64,000 nucleotides of DNA from positions 1 through 64,000 of the forward strand of contig NZ_BMDZ01000027.1 of assembly GCF_014636235.1 (NCBI RefSeq), written 5' to 3'. The notes beneath the pieces were generated by a model. The model was not told the origin of the DNA. It ran no database searches and worked only from the letters and a program-made list of their open reading frames with translations. Shown piece by piece: positions 41,575 through 51,099 of this stretch. How positions within the stretch are numbered: the first letter of the stretch is position 1; the number at the start of each line of letters is the position of its first letter. Source of the DNA: Tistrella bauzanensis (lineage in GTDB: Bacteria; Pseudomonadota; Alphaproteobacteria; Tistrellales; Tistrellaceae). A program made the translations under genes and the position numbers.

Positions 41575-43527
41575 ATGACCAGCGACACCCTCGACGCCCT
41601 GCCATGGCTTCCGGCCCTGCCCGGTCGCCTGCGGCCGGAACTGGCATTGGTCGACGCTGCCGCCGGCCGTTCACGGGCGGAAGGGCTGCTTGCGCTGCGC
41701 CGGCTTGCCACCCACCGCCTGTCCCTGCCCCAGATGGCGCCGCTTGCCCGTCTGGCCGACCGGCTGATCGGTGACGACGATCCGGCACCCGCCTTCCGCG
41801 CGCTGCGGCTCGCCATCCTGTCCGACACCACCAGCGCATTCCTGCCCGATGCGATCCGGGTCGCGGGTCTGCGTCATGGCCTCGACATCAGGGTGAGCGT
41901 CGCGCCCGACAACCAGATACCAGCCACGCTGAATGATCCGGGAGCCGCCGTGTTCCGCGCGGCCCCGGACCTGGTTCTGCTGTCGCTGGACCGGCGGCGA
42001 CTGCCCCACTGGCCCGAGGACGGCGCCCCCGACACATCGGGCCACGCGCTTGATCTGGTTCTGGCGCATCTGGCGATGCTGCATGATCGCGCCGCCGCCA
42101 CGACCGGTGCCACGATCATGGTCCAGACACTGCCGCAGATGCCCGCGGCACTCTTCGGTCATTTCGATCGGCGGACGGCGTTGTCGGCGCGCCGGCGCAT
42201 CGATCAGGTCAACCAGTGGCTCATTGACTGGGCCGAGGCCAATAATGCCGTTCTGTTCGACCTGGCGGCGTTGGCCGAGACCGTGGGCACCGCCAATTGG
42301 CACGACCCGCGCCAATGGCACTGGTCGAAAAGCGCCATCTCAACCACGATGCTGCCGCTCTATGCCGATCACGTCGCGCGGATCGCCGCCGCCCGTGCCG
42401 GCCTTGCCCGACGATGCCTGATCCTTGACCTCGACGACACGCTGTGGGGCGGCGTGATCGGCGACGACGGGCCAGAGGCGATCGTGATCGGTCAGGGTGA
42501 CCCCGTGGGCGAGGCCTTCCTGTCGGTGCAGCGGCTGGCATTGGACCTGCGCCGGCGCGGCGTGGTGCTGGCCGTGTCGAGCAAGAATGATGAACATGTC
42601 GCCCGCAAGGCGTTTCGCGATCATCCCGACATGCTGCTGCGCGAGAGCGACATCGCTGTTTTCGTCGCCGACCGGCGCGACAAGGCCACACAGGTCGAGG
42701 ACATCGCCGCCCGCCTGGAATGGGGCGTCGATGCGCTCGTCCTGCTCGACGACAATCCGGCGGAGCGTCGGCAGGTGCGCGAGGCCTTGCCCCAGGTTGC
42801 CGTGCCCGAGCTGCCCGACGATCCGGCCTCGGTCCCCGACCGCCTGCTCGCCGCCGGCTATTTCGAGGCGGTCACCGTGTCCGAGGAGGATCACATCCGG
42901 GCCGGGCACTATACCCGCATGGCGCGGTCGGGCCATCTCAGGCTCGGCGATTTTCAAGCCTATCTGCGCGCATTGGACACGCGGATCGAGATGACAGTTG
43001 TCGATGCCGCATCACGTGGACGCGCGGCGCAGCTTATCAGCCGGTCGAACCAGTTCAATCTGACGACACGGCGCTATGACGCGGCAGCGCTCGCCGCAAT
43101 GGAAGCGGCAGGGGACACGACGGCCTTCTGTATTCGCCTGCGCGACACCTTTGGCGACGCCGGTATCATCTCGGTCGTGATCTGCCGCGCCCACACCCGC
43201 GGTGATATCGACCGGATCTGGGCGATCGACACCTGGCTGATGAGCTGCCGGGTGCTGAACCGTCAGGTCGAGATGGCGGTCCTGGCGAAGCTCGCCGCAT
43301 GCGCGCGCGCGCGACACATCACCACGCTCACAGGTCTGTACCTGCCCTCAGGTCGCAACGCCATGGTCGCCGGCCACTACGCCGCGCTCGGTTTCACGGC
43401 CGCGCCCCATGATGCATGGCCCCTGGCAGCCGGCGCCCCGGACCTTCCGGCCGATGCAACCGTCTGGCGACTGCGGGTGGCGGATCATGTCACGCCACCC
43501 GACTTCCCGATCACGATCGCCGGATGA
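41575..43527 (+). CDS. FkbH-like HAD-IIIC glyceryl-ACP synthase
   Basis: 650 residues. The central HAD domain has LILDLDDTLWGGVIGDDG with Asp285 and Asp287 of the DxDDT motif, VLAVSSKNDE for motif II, and LLDDNPAERRQV for motif IV, the FkbH/HAD-IIIC signature. The first 280 residues include an SGNH-like region (SDTTSAFLPDAIRVAG, LFDLAALAETVG), and residues about 480-640 form a GNAT-like C-terminal domain (DRIWAIDTWLMSCRVLNRQVE). Proteins of this family take 1,3-bisphosphoglycerate and load glyceryl onto an acyl carrier protein. A carrier protein gene lies 1.1 kb away, so the pair likely makes glyceryl-S-ACP. The MBOAT enzyme could then use it. ATG 41575 follows GGAGG closely. The full length of the family is present, with no lesion. 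Confidence 0.88.
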   Translation: MTSDTLDALPWLPALPGRLRPELALVDAAAGRSRAEGLLALRRLATHRLSLPQMAPLARLADRLIGDDDPAPAFRALRLAILSDTTSAFLPDAIRVAGLRHGLDIRVSVAPDNQIPATLNDPGAAVFRAAPDLVLLSLDRRRLPHWPEDGAPDTSGHALDLVLAHLAMLHDRAAATTGATIMVQTLPQMPAALFGHFDRRTALSARRRIDQVNQWLIDWAEANNAVLFDLAALAETVGTANWHDPRQWHWSKSAISTTMLPLYADHVARIAAARAGLARRCLILDLDDTLWGGVIGDDGPEAIVIGQGDPVGEAFLSVQRLALDLRRRGVVLAVSSKNDEHVARKAFRDHPDMLLRESDIAVFVADRRDKATQVEDIAARLEWGVDALVLLDDNPAERRQVREALPQVAVPELPDDPASVPDRLLAAGYFEAVTVSEEDHIRAGHYTRMARSGHLRLGDFQAYLRALDTRIEMTVVDAASRGRAAQLISRSNQFNLTTRRYDAAALAAMEAAGDTTAFCIRLRDTFGDAGIISVVICRAHTRGDIDRIWAIDTWLMSCRVLNRQVEMAVLAKLAACARARHITTLTGLYLPSGRNAMVAGHYAALGFTAAPHDAWPLAAGAPDLPADATVWRLRVADHVTPPDFPITIAG

Positions 43528-43545
43528 CCGTCAGCCGGATCGACA

Positions 43546-45113
43546 TCACGCGGTCATCTTCAACCGCGTCGGCGCCGGCTGACGGATCGCGGGTGGATTC
43601 CTGTTGATCTGCGCCCGGCCGAATTCAAGCATACGCTGCATCTTGCGCATGGTGAAGCGCTCGTCATTCAGCCATGACTGATAGGTGCGCGCGACATCCT
43701 CCTCATCAAGGAAGCGTCGCATCATCTCGTAACTGTTGACGATCCGCTGTGGATTGAACTGGACCTTCTGCAACCATTCAATCCGCAGTTCGGCGATATC
43801 GTCGGACGTCAGGGGAACCTTGTCCCGATCGAAGATATCGCCATAGAACACGAACGGATCCGTGGTGAACATGCGCGGCGTGGTGCGCATGCTGGTTTGT
43901 CCATCCAGACGCCGCGCCTGTTCCGGCGTGGGATCCAGATGCGTCCACAGCAAGGTATCGCGGAACACACGCACAATATTCAATGTCGGATCGCACAAAT
44001 GATCGAAGGATGCGGCATAATCGATCGTCGCCCGCATCTCTTCCTTTGTCTCGGAGGGGAACCCGGCCATAAAGAAGGTCGTGCAGATGAAACGCCTGGA
44101 CGCGGCATCGATCATCTTCTGCGCGCGGTCGATCTTCAGGTTCTTGCCGATGAAGCGTTGCAGCCGGGGCGTGACCGTCTCGACGGCCAGCGACATCATC
44201 ACCGTGCCGGCTGCCTCGAACAGATCCAGCATCTCCTCGTCCATCTGATCGGCGCGCAGCCCGATCGGGAAGTGCAAGCGCATGCCCGGCAGCTCGGCCG
44301 CGATCTTGCGCAGCACCGCCTTGGCGCGGGGCTGCGGGAAGTTGAAGATGTCGTCGACGAACATGAACGACGTGATACCGTGGTCATCGCGGCGCTTGCG
44401 CATCTCGTGGACCACAGAGTCGGGTGAGCGCTGATGCGTCGCCTTCTCCGCCGCGATATGGCAATAGAAACAGCGATACGGGCAGCCGCGCGACGTTTCG
44501 ATATAGCCGCAATGCGATGGCGGCACGTGGGCCGCGTTGCTGATCCCGCGGTACTGATCAAGATCGATCAGGTCATAGCCGGCAGGGGCACCGCGTCCAG
44601 ATCCCTGATCCGGACCCGCTTCTCGTTCCGCAGCACCTTGCCGTCGACCAGGGCCGCGGTGCCGACCAGATCGACCGGCATCGGCTCACCACGGTTCAGG
44701 ATGGTGAGCAGGGCCGAAAACGTCTCCTCGCCCTCGCCGATCACCGCAAGATCGATCTCGCCCGCCTCAAGCAATTGATCATAGGCCGAGGACACATGTG
44801 GCCCACCACCAATGATCGGTCGCCCGGGCAGCGTGTGCCTGATGATCCGGCTCAGCGCCGTGAACTGGTCACGGAAGAACGACAGCGCCCGCAAGCCGAT
44901 CAGATCCGGCTGAAACTCACGCAGAACCTGCGGCAACGCCGTTTCATAGTCGCGGCTGGTCAGCGTCTGAAAGATCCGGATCTCGGTCTCGGGAAAGGCT
45001 TCGCGCGCCGCCGCGGCAATGTACATCAGACCCAGGGGGTGGCTACCCCAGCGGCTGGCCTGAAACGACTCTTCGGATGCATCGGCTGCAACGAGGAGGA
45101 TGCGACGGATCAT
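43546..45113 (-). pseudogene. B12-binding radical SAM protein, frameshifted
   Basis: Two reading frames together make one protein of about 520 residues. The N-terminal frame (ATG 45113, ending TGA 44568) carries a B12-binding-like Rossmann domain (HPLGLMYIAAAAREAFPE, IGGGPHVSSAYDQ, VIGEGEETF) and stops after LDAVPLPAMT. The second frame continues without loss: after PLPA one reads YDLIDLDQYRG and then the radical SAM cluster motif SRGCPYRCFYCHI (CxxxCxxC). One base is missing near 44577-44580, beside a run of four C. No start codon with a ribosome-binding site begins the second frame at a sensible place. The family methylates or rearranges unactivated carbons; the substrate is unknown. Either the gene is inactive, or a sequencing error is present, or slippage restores it. 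Confidence 0.85.
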
Positions 45114-45154
45114 GGTATGCAATTCCCTTTACGGTGCGCCCCACGCCGGCAAAA

Positions 45155-45247
45155 CCGGCTTACTATATTTTGGGTAAGCCTAGGCTGTATAGCCGGATAC
45201 CGTTAGTGATTTTGCGACAGGCGGCCTGCACGAAACCTGTTTCGTTA
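45155..45247. promoter_or_regulatory. Cluster of overlapping palindromes between two genes
   Basis: Nested inverted repeats occupy the AT-richer gap between the radical SAM gene and the next small gene: CCGGCT (45155-45160) with AGCCGG (45191-45196), GGCTTAC (45157-45163) with GTAAGCC (45174-45180), the 10-bp palindrome AGCCTAGGCT (45177-45186), and GGCT/AGCC (45183/45191). A separate stem ACGAAA-TTTCGT is at 45230-45245. TATATT lies inside the first loop. An operator region or structured leader is likely. Confidence 0.5.
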
Positions 45248-45410
45248 TTGGCGTCGGCCACGAGCCACGGGCCGGGCCGTGACAAATCGAAGCGGCTGCC
45301 GATTTGGCGCCATCGCGGGATCGGGTGCCGTGGACAGCGGCACTGGTGGTGCTAGGCTGGTGATGCGGCTGTCATATCGGGCCGCCCGCGCCAAAATAGG
45401 GAGGCCCGCC

Positions 45411-45626
45411 ATGGAGTTGTCCCGCGCCACTGAAGGCACGCTCACCCTGGCATTGTCCGAGCAGGAACTGTGTGTGATCCACGCCTGCCTTCAGGAATCG
45501 CTGACGGTGATCCACCCCTGGGAATACCGCCATATGGTCGGTGTGCCGGTGGAGACCGCATCGGGCATCGCCGGCCGGCTGCATCATCTGATGCGCGTGA
45601 TCGGCATTGTCGATGGCCATGTCTGA
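45411..45626 (+). CDS. Conserved-type small protein of unknown function, 71 aa
   Basis: I do not recognise a named family. ATG 45411 has GGGAGG nine bases upstream, a strong signal, whereas the longer frame from 45279 has none. The product begins MELSRATEGTLTLALSEQEL, then has a helix with CVIHACLQESLTVIHPWEY and a second helix with ASGIAGRLHHLMRVIG. It is soluble and shows normal codon use. It is followed within 35 bp by the convergent LysR gene. The upstream palindrome cluster may regulate it. Confidence 0.6.
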   Translation: MELSRATEGTLTLALSEQELCVIHACLQESLTVIHPWEYRHMVGVPVETASGIAGRLHHLMRVIGIVDGHV

Positions 45627-45656
45627 CACGGCACAGGCGGCCAGCCCCGCCCGGGG

Positions 45657-46577
45657 TCACGCGGCGGTGCAAGCGGCGCTCAGCCAGTCGCGCAGCGCCT
45701 GAACCTCTGGTGATGCCATGCGCGCCGGTGTCGCCACCAGATGATAGCCGGCGCCGGGGATCAACGGGCCGAAGGGCTGGACCAGCACGCCGCTCGCCAG
45801 CTCGTCGCGCAACAGAACCAGACTGCCGATCAGCGCGCCCTCACCCGCGATGGCCAGTTGAAGGGCATGGCCGTCATCTGTGAAGCGAAGCCCCCGGCCG
45901 GTGTCGAGCCATGATGCCCCGGCCAGCCGCCGCCAATGCGACCAGCCGGGGGCATCGGGGCTCCGGTGATGCCAGTCGACATGCAACAGCGTGGTGCCGG
46001 CGAGATCGCGCGGGCACCGCAGCCCCAGCCTCGGGCTTGCCAGCACGCCGAAGGCATCGTCGCACAGATGCAGCGATACCAGCCCCGGAAACGGCCCGGT
46101 GCCATAGCGCACCGCCGCATCGGCGGCACCCGCCTCAAGATCGGCGATCGCCTCGGTCGCGTGCAGGCGCAGATCGATGTCGGGGTGGCGGGCGCGGAAG
46201 CGGGCCAGGGCCGGGATCAGCCGCCGCCCGGTGAACAGGGTGGTCGCCGACAGGGTCAGCACGGGATGTGTCACGGGCGGCGGCCGCAGGGCGGCAACCG
46301 CCGTCGCCATGCCGTCCAGCCCGTCGCGCACCGCCGGAAACAGCGTCAGCCCGGCCATGGTCAACGACACCCGCCGGACATGGCGGATGAACAGCGCCAC
46401 GCCCAGGCTGTCTTCCAGCAGGCGGATCTGATGGCTGATCGCGGTGGGCGTGACGGCCAGTTCATCGGCGGCCTTCTGGAAACTCAGCCGGCGGGCCGCA
46501 GCCTCGAAGGCGCGCAGGGCGCCCAGCGGTGGCAGCTTGCGCGGCATCGGTGCCGGCGGTTCCGGGCGGCTGGTCAT
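45657..46577 (-). CDS. LysR family transcriptional regulator (GcvA-like)
   Basis: 306 residues from ATG 46577; the frame is open to 46733 but the helix-turn-helix starts at normal distance from this ATG. The N-terminal winged helix reads LGALRAFEAAARRLSFQKAADELAVTPTAISHQIRLLE, a classic LysR domain of the GcvA subgroup. The substrate-binding part follows from residue 95 to 295 (LTLSATTLFTGRRLIPALARF). It is divergent from the azoreductase gene, with 155 bp between start codons, the standard arrangement for a LysR regulator and its target. The inducer cannot be read; quinones or azo/nitro compounds are a fair guess given the target. Confidence 0.9.
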   Translation of the reverse strand: MTSRPEPPAPMPRKLPPLGALRAFEAAARRLSFQKAADELAVTPTAISHQIRLLEDSLGVALFIRHVRRVSLTMAGLTLFPAVRDGLDGMATAVAALRPPPVTHPVLTLSATTLFTGRRLIPALARFRARHPDIDLRLHATEAIADLEAGAADAAVRYGTGPFPGLVSLHLCDDAFGVLASPRLGLRCPRDLAGTTLLHVDWHHRSPDAPGWSHWRRLAGASWLDTGRGLRFTDDGHALQLAIAGEGALIGSLVLLRDELASGVLVQPFGPLIPGAGYHLVATPARMASPEVQALRDWLSAACTAA

Positions 46578-46731
46578 GGCTGAGCCTGTCTCATCCGTCG
46601 GGTGAGGGATCCGATTTTGCCGGACCGGTTCTATCAGCCTATTGCTTGCCCGTGAAGCCGCCGCCGCATCGGGATGACTGATCCTGTCACATCCATGCGC
46701 GGCCATCACCCTCACGGAAAGGCCCCCTGTC

Positions 46732-47418
46732 ATGGCAACCCTGCTTCAGATCGACGCCAGCGCCCGCGCCGGTCGCTCGGGTATAGACCCGCATGGCTCC
46801 CACACCCGCCGGCTGACCGCGCGTTTTGCCGCCCGCTGGCAGGCCAGCCGGGCCAAGGACACCCTGCGCTACCGCGATGTCGCGGCAGAACCGCCCCGGC
46901 CGGTGGATGGCGCCTGGGTGGCCGCCGCCTTCACGCCACCTGCCACCCGCACCGCCGCGATGCGCGACGCGCTGGCCGAAAGCGACCGGCTGGTCGCCGA
47001 GCTGCTGGCCGCCGATGTTCTGGTGATCGGCGCGCCGATGTATAATTTCGGTCTGCCCGCGACACTGAAGGCCTGGATCGACAATATCGTGCGGGTCGGC
47101 GTCACCTTCGGCTTCGATCGCGGCCGGGGCGCGGAGCCCTATTGGCCGATGCTGCCCCCCGGCAAGCGGCTGGTGATCGTCAGCGCGCGCGGGGATTTCG
47201 GCTATGACCCCGGCGAGCGGATCGCCCATCTGAACCATGTCGAGGGCGGGCTGGCGGCGCCGCTCGGCTATATCGGCCTGACCGATACCGCCGGTGTGGC
47301 GGTGGAGTATGACGAATTCGGCGATGACCGGCTGCGCGCGTCGCTCACCCGCGCCGAGGCGGCGATCGACGATCTGGCCAACCGGCTGGCCGACCGGATG
47401 GCCAACGATACGCCCTGA
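46732..47418 (+). CDS. azoR: FMN-dependent NADH:quinone/azo reductase (AzoR-like)
   Basis: 228-residue flavodoxin-fold oxidoreductase. LLQIDASARAGRSGSH-like phosphate loop (here with an insertion, GIDPHGSHTRR), the flavin-binding APMYNFGLPATLKAWIDNIVRVGVTF block and the C-terminal DFGYDP and EYDEFGDDR elements are typical of AzoR/NAD(P)H dehydrogenase. Family enzymes reduce quinones and azo or nitro compounds by two-electron transfer in the cytoplasm, protecting against electrophile stress. Starts at ATG 46732 with GGAAAGG upstream. Divergent LysR regulator gene probably controls it. A complete gene; 117 bp without a gene follow before the cyclase. Confidence 0.88.
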   Translation: MATLLQIDASARAGRSGIDPHGSHTRRLTARFAARWQASRAKDTLRYRDVAAEPPRPVDGAWVAAAFTPPATRTAAMRDALAESDRLVAELLAADVLVIGAPMYNFGLPATLKAWIDNIVRVGVTFGFDRGRGAEPYWPMLPPGKRLVIVSARGDFGYDPGERIAHLNHVEGGLAAPLGYIGLTDTAGVAVEYDEFGDDRLRASLTRAEAAIDDLANRLADRMANDTP

Positions 47419-47535
47419 GCCTTCCGACCAGACCCAGCCAGGGCTTGCCGTCGGCGCTGTCCCGTCCCATCATGCGCCGGTCCGGAGCCAGAACGGCCCG
47501 CGACCGATGGCGTTGAGGAGGCGGTCCGCGCCCAA

Positions 47536-49011
47536 ATGGACGATCCCATACCTGACATGACCGGCACCCCGGCCGGCGACCGCGACGGCCCGTCAGCCGC
47601 CGGCGGCCGCGACTGGCGGCGGGCGCAGGCGGCATTCGACGGCGATTTGCGCCTTCATCTGGCGGAGTTGGTGGCGGATGCGGCCGACGATCTGGCCGGT
47701 GATTTCTATCGCGTGCTGCTGGCCGATCCGGAAGCAGCCCCGTTGCTGTCGCATGATCTGGTCCGCACGCGGCTGCGCGCCTCGCTGGCCGGCTGGCTGT
47801 GCCGCCTGTTCGCGGCCGAGCCCCTGCCCGATTTCGACACCATGGCCGCGATCCAGCGCCATATCGGCGAGGTCCATGCCCGGGTCCGCGTGCCGATCCA
47901 TCTGGTCGGGCGCGGCGCGCGACTGATCAAGGCCGGGCTGGCGGGCCGGCTGGCGGCGTCGCTGGACGATCGCGACCGGCTGGTTCAGGCGCTGGTCCAT
48001 ATCGAGACGGTGATGGATATCGCCATCGAGCTGATGAACACCGCCTTCGTATCCGACCTGAAGCGCGAGACGCGCAATGAGGAAGCCTATCGGCTGTTCT
48101 TTCTGAGCCAGGATCTGACCCTTGAGCGGGAGAGCCAGCGCGCCGCTCTGCTGGAATGGAATCAGACCGTGCTTCTGGCGCTGGCCGGCGGCGCCCATGT
48201 CGCCGGTGCCGCGACGGGTGCCGCCCTGCCCGCGATCGGCCGGTCGGAATTCGGCCTGTGGTTCCATCATCGCGGCAGCATCATGTTCGAGGGCCTGCCG
48301 GTTCTGGACCAGGTGGCCCGGCTGATGCAGGCCATCGACGGCCGGATTCTGCCGGAGATCGATGACGCGCGCGCCACCGCCGGCGATATCGCGGCCGGGC
48401 TCGGCGCCCTGCAAGGAGCGGTGGGCGAGATCCAGTTCGTGCTGAAACAGGCCTTCGAGGGGCTGATCGGCATCGAGGCCGGCCGCGACGCCCTGACCCG
48501 CACCCTGAACCGGCGCTTCCTGCCCGCGATCCTGAACCGTGAGATCGCCCTGGCGCTGCGCCGCAAGCGCCCCTTCGCGCTGATCATGATCGATCTGGAT
48601 CATTTCAAGGCGATCAACGACGCCCATGGCCACAGCGCCGGCGACGCCGCCCTGCGCCGCGCGGCCGAGACGATATTGGGCACATGCCGTGGCAGCGACA
48701 TCGTGTTCCGCTATGGTGGCGAGGAATTTCTGGTGGTGGCGGTCGAGACCGATGATGCCGCCGCGCGCGAGATGGCCGAACGCCTGCGCGCGGCCATCGC
48801 CGCGACCGATGTCACCCTGAGCGGCGGCGCCCATATCACGATCACCGCGTCGATCGGGATCGCGGTGTTCGATGGCCATCCCGATTACGGCCGGCTGATC
48901 GATGCCGCCGACCGGGCGATGTATAATGCCAAGCATGGTGGCCGCAACCGGGTTGTCTCGGCCCCAACCAGTCTCACCTGTCCTGAACCGGCACCGGTCA
49001 CCACCGGCTGA
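47536..49011 (+). CDS. Globin-coupled oxygen-sensor diguanylate cyclase (DosC-like)
   Basis: 491 residues. The N-terminal 160 residues are a protoglobin-like sensor domain; His114 in HIGEVHARVRVP is the candidate proximal haem ligand. A helical middle region (residues 170-320) links it to a C-terminal GGDEF domain with active-site GGEEF at 394-398. An inhibitory I-site RGSD at 385-388 lies exactly five residues upstream. It should make cyclic-di-GMP in response to oxygen and be subject to product inhibition. No EAL domain. ATG 47536 is the longest start; GAGGAGG at 47515 is rather far upstream, and ATG 47557 is an alternative. No membrane segment is present. The gene precedes a broken aldehyde dehydrogenase gene with 65 bp between. 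Confidence 0.88.
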   Translation: MDDPIPDMTGTPAGDRDGPSAAGGRDWRRAQAAFDGDLRLHLAELVADAADDLAGDFYRVLLADPEAAPLLSHDLVRTRLRASLAGWLCRLFAAEPLPDFDTMAAIQRHIGEVHARVRVPIHLVGRGARLIKAGLAGRLAASLDDRDRLVQALVHIETVMDIAIELMNTAFVSDLKRETRNEEAYRLFFLSQDLTLERESQRAALLEWNQTVLLALAGGAHVAGAATGAALPAIGRSEFGLWFHHRGSIMFEGLPVLDQVARLMQAIDGRILPEIDDARATAGDIAAGLGALQGAVGEIQFVLKQAFEGLIGIEAGRDALTRTLNRRFLPAILNREIALALRRKRPFALIMIDLDHFKAINDAHGHSAGDAALRRAAETILGTCRGSDIVFRYGGEEFLVVAVETDDAAAREMAERLRAAIAATDVTLSGGAHITITASIGIAVFDGHPDYGRLIDAADRAMYNAKHGGRNRVVSAPTSLTCPEPAPVTTG

Positions 49012-49076
49012 CCTGCCCCGATCCCGCACACCATCATTCCCCCGGACCCGTCCCGCCCCAAGGAGCGACCTGACCC

Positions 49077-50513
49077 ATGTACCCGAATACCAGCCTCCAC
49101 ATCGACGGCGCCTGGACCGCCGGCAGCACCGGCTTCGACGAGGCGGTTCTGAACCCGGCGACGGCCGCGGAAATCGGCCGGGTCGCCCATGCGACCACCG
49201 CCGATCTGGACCGGGCGCTGGAGGCGGCCGACCGCGCGTTCAAGACCTGGCGCAAGGTTCCGGCCTATGACCGGTCGAAGCTGATGCGCAAGGCCGCCGG
49301 CCTGCTGCGCGATCGCGCCGACAGCATCGCCCGGATCATGACCCTGGAACAGGGCAAGCCGCTGGCCGAGGCCAAGGCCGAGACCATGGCCGCCGCCGAC
49401 ATCATCGAGTGGTTCGCCGAGGAAGCCCGCCGCGCCTATGGCCGGATCGTGCCGCCCCGTTTCGCCGGCACCCAGCAATTGGTGACGCGGGAGCCGGTGG
49501 GGCCGGTGGCGGCCTTCACGCCGTGAAATTTCCCGATCAACCAGGTGGTGCGCAAGGTTTCGGCGGCGCTGGCCGCCGGCTGCACCATCATCGTCAAGGG
49601 CCCTGAGGAAACCCCGGCAAGCTGCGCCGAACTGGTCCGCGCCTATGTCGATGCCGGGCTGCCGGCAGGCGTGGTCAATCTGGTCTATGGCGTGCCGGCC
49701 GAGATTTCGGCCTATCTGATCCCGCATCCGGTGATCCGCAAGATCTCGTTCACCGGCTCGACCGCGGTCGGCAAGCAACTGGCGGCGCTGGCCGGCCAGC
49801 ATATGAAGCTTGCCACCATGGAACTGGGCGGCCATGCCCCGGCGATCGTGTTCGACGATGTCGATGCCAGCCGCGCCGCCAGGGCGCTGGCCGCGCAGAA
49901 ATTCCGCAATGCCGGTCAGGTCTGCGTGTCGCCGACCCGCTTCCTGGTCCACGAGGCGGTGGCCGACCGTTTCGTCGACGATTTCACCCAGGCCACCGCC
50001 GCACTCCAGGTCGGCAACGGCCTGGATGACGGCGTGCAGATGGGGCCGCTGGCCAACAGCCGCCGGGTCGACGCCATGGAGGCGCTGGTCGCCGACGCGC
50101 TGGCCAGTGGCGCCACGCTGCGCACCGGCGGCGAGCGCATTGGCAATACCGGCTATTTCTTCAAGCCCACCGTGCTGACCGGGGTGCCGCTCTCAGCCCG
50201 GATCATGAACGAGGAACCCTTCGGCCCGGTGGTGCCGGTGACCACCTTCAGCGACTACGACGCGCTGATCGCCGAGGCCAACCGCCTGCCTTATGGGCTG
50301 GCCGCTTACGCCTATACCAGCTCGGCGCGCACCGCCGCCAATCTGTCGGCCGATATCGAAAGCGGGATGATTTCGATCAATCAGGGTGCGCTGGCGCTGC
50401 CGGAAGTGCCGTTCGGCGGGATCAAGGAAAGTGGTCACGGGTCCGAAGGTGGCAGCGAGGCGATCGAGGCTTATCTCAACACCAAGTTCGTGGCCCACAA
50501 CACCGCGTTCTAA
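49077..50513 (+). pseudogene. NAD(P)-dependent aldehyde dehydrogenase with in-frame TGA
   Basis: The full frame encodes 478 codons of an aldehyde dehydrogenase related to succinate-semialdehyde dehydrogenases. Conserved parts are MELGGHAP with Glu249, the nucleophile Cys283 in [10 protein letters not shown], and EEPFGPVVP. Codon 150 (49524-49526) is TGA in place of the Trp of the near-universal PWNFP motif; reading resumes with [12 protein letters not shown] in the same frame. A single G-to-A change in TGG explains it. Every other gene here uses TGA as stop, so recoding as Trp is unlikely, and the position is not one for selenocysteine. The rest of the gene shows no other lesion, so the change is recent or a base-call error. 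Reinitiation downstream would lack part of the cofactor-binding domain. Confidence 0.9.
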
Positions 50514-50548
50514 GGCCGCCGCGCCCCGCGGGGCGGCGATCCGGCGTG

Positions 50549-50992
50549 ATGCCCGCCATGTCTGGCATCACACCACCCCCTTCAACCGGAAGTCGTGCCG
50601 TCATAACCGATCGTACCGTTCTTCAGCCCGGTCCCGACCATCCGATCACCATCGCGCCCGCCGCCGGCCGGGCGGTCGTCACCATTGCGGGCCAGGTGGT
50701 CGCCGACAGCCGCAAGGCGTTGTCGCTGCGGGAAGCCGGCTATCCGGCGGTGCTGTATGTGCCGCGCGCCGATGTCGACATGGCGGCACTCAGCCGCACC
50801 GACCACACCACCTGGTGCCCTTACAAGGGTGAGGCGTCCTATTACAGCATCCCCGCCGGCGGTACCGCCGCGACCAATGCGGTCTGGAGCTATGAAGCGC
50901 CCCATGACGCGGTTGCAGCAATCAGGGATCATCTGGCGTTCTATCCCGACCGGGTCGACGCGATCAGCCTGCGGGATGATGCCACGGACTGA
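50549..50992 (+). CDS. DUF427 family protein
   Basis: 147 residues from ATG 50549; ATG 50558 is an alternative and no strong ribosome-binding site separates them. The DUF427 core is well conserved: HPITIAPAAGRAVV, REAGYPAVLYVPRADVDM, TDHTTWCPYKGEASYYS and HDAVAAIRDHLAFYPDRVD. Structures of the family show a small beta-barrel like fold; the biochemical role is unknown. It stands between the aldehyde dehydrogenase remnant and fhuF, without clear functional ties. Full length for the family, cytoplasmic. Confidence 0.85.
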   Translation: MPAMSGITPPPSTGSRAVITDRTVLQPGPDHPITIAPAAGRAVVTIAGQVVADSRKALSLREAGYPAVLYVPRADVDMAALSRTDHTTWCPYKGEASYYSIPAGGTAATNAVWSYEAPHDAVAAIRDHLAFYPDRVDAISLRDDATD

Positions 50993-51034
50993 ACCATGAT
51001 CGCATGGCAACCCGTGCAGTCGCCGGTTTTGCCG

Positions 51035-51063
51035 TTGATATTGCGAGTGATTATCAATATCAA
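51035..51063 (+). promoter_or_regulatory. Fur-box-overlapped promoter of fhuF
   Basis: TTGATA (51035-51040), 17-bp spacer, TATCAA (51058-51063). The spacer is occupied by ATTGCGAGTGATTATCAAT (51040-51058), a good match to alphaproteobacterial Fur boxes. A second half-site-like ATATCAATAT follows. Iron-replete Fur would block RNA polymerase here. Confidence 0.65.
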
Positions 51064-51099
51064 TATGGATGTTCTGTCGCCGCCCAAGGATCACGGCCG

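Noticed and set aside
49524..49526. Selenocysteine or genetic-code reassignment of TGA
   Set aside because: TGA ends nearly all genes here, the position is a conserved Trp far from the active-site Cys, and no insertion-element-like hairpin is evident right after it.
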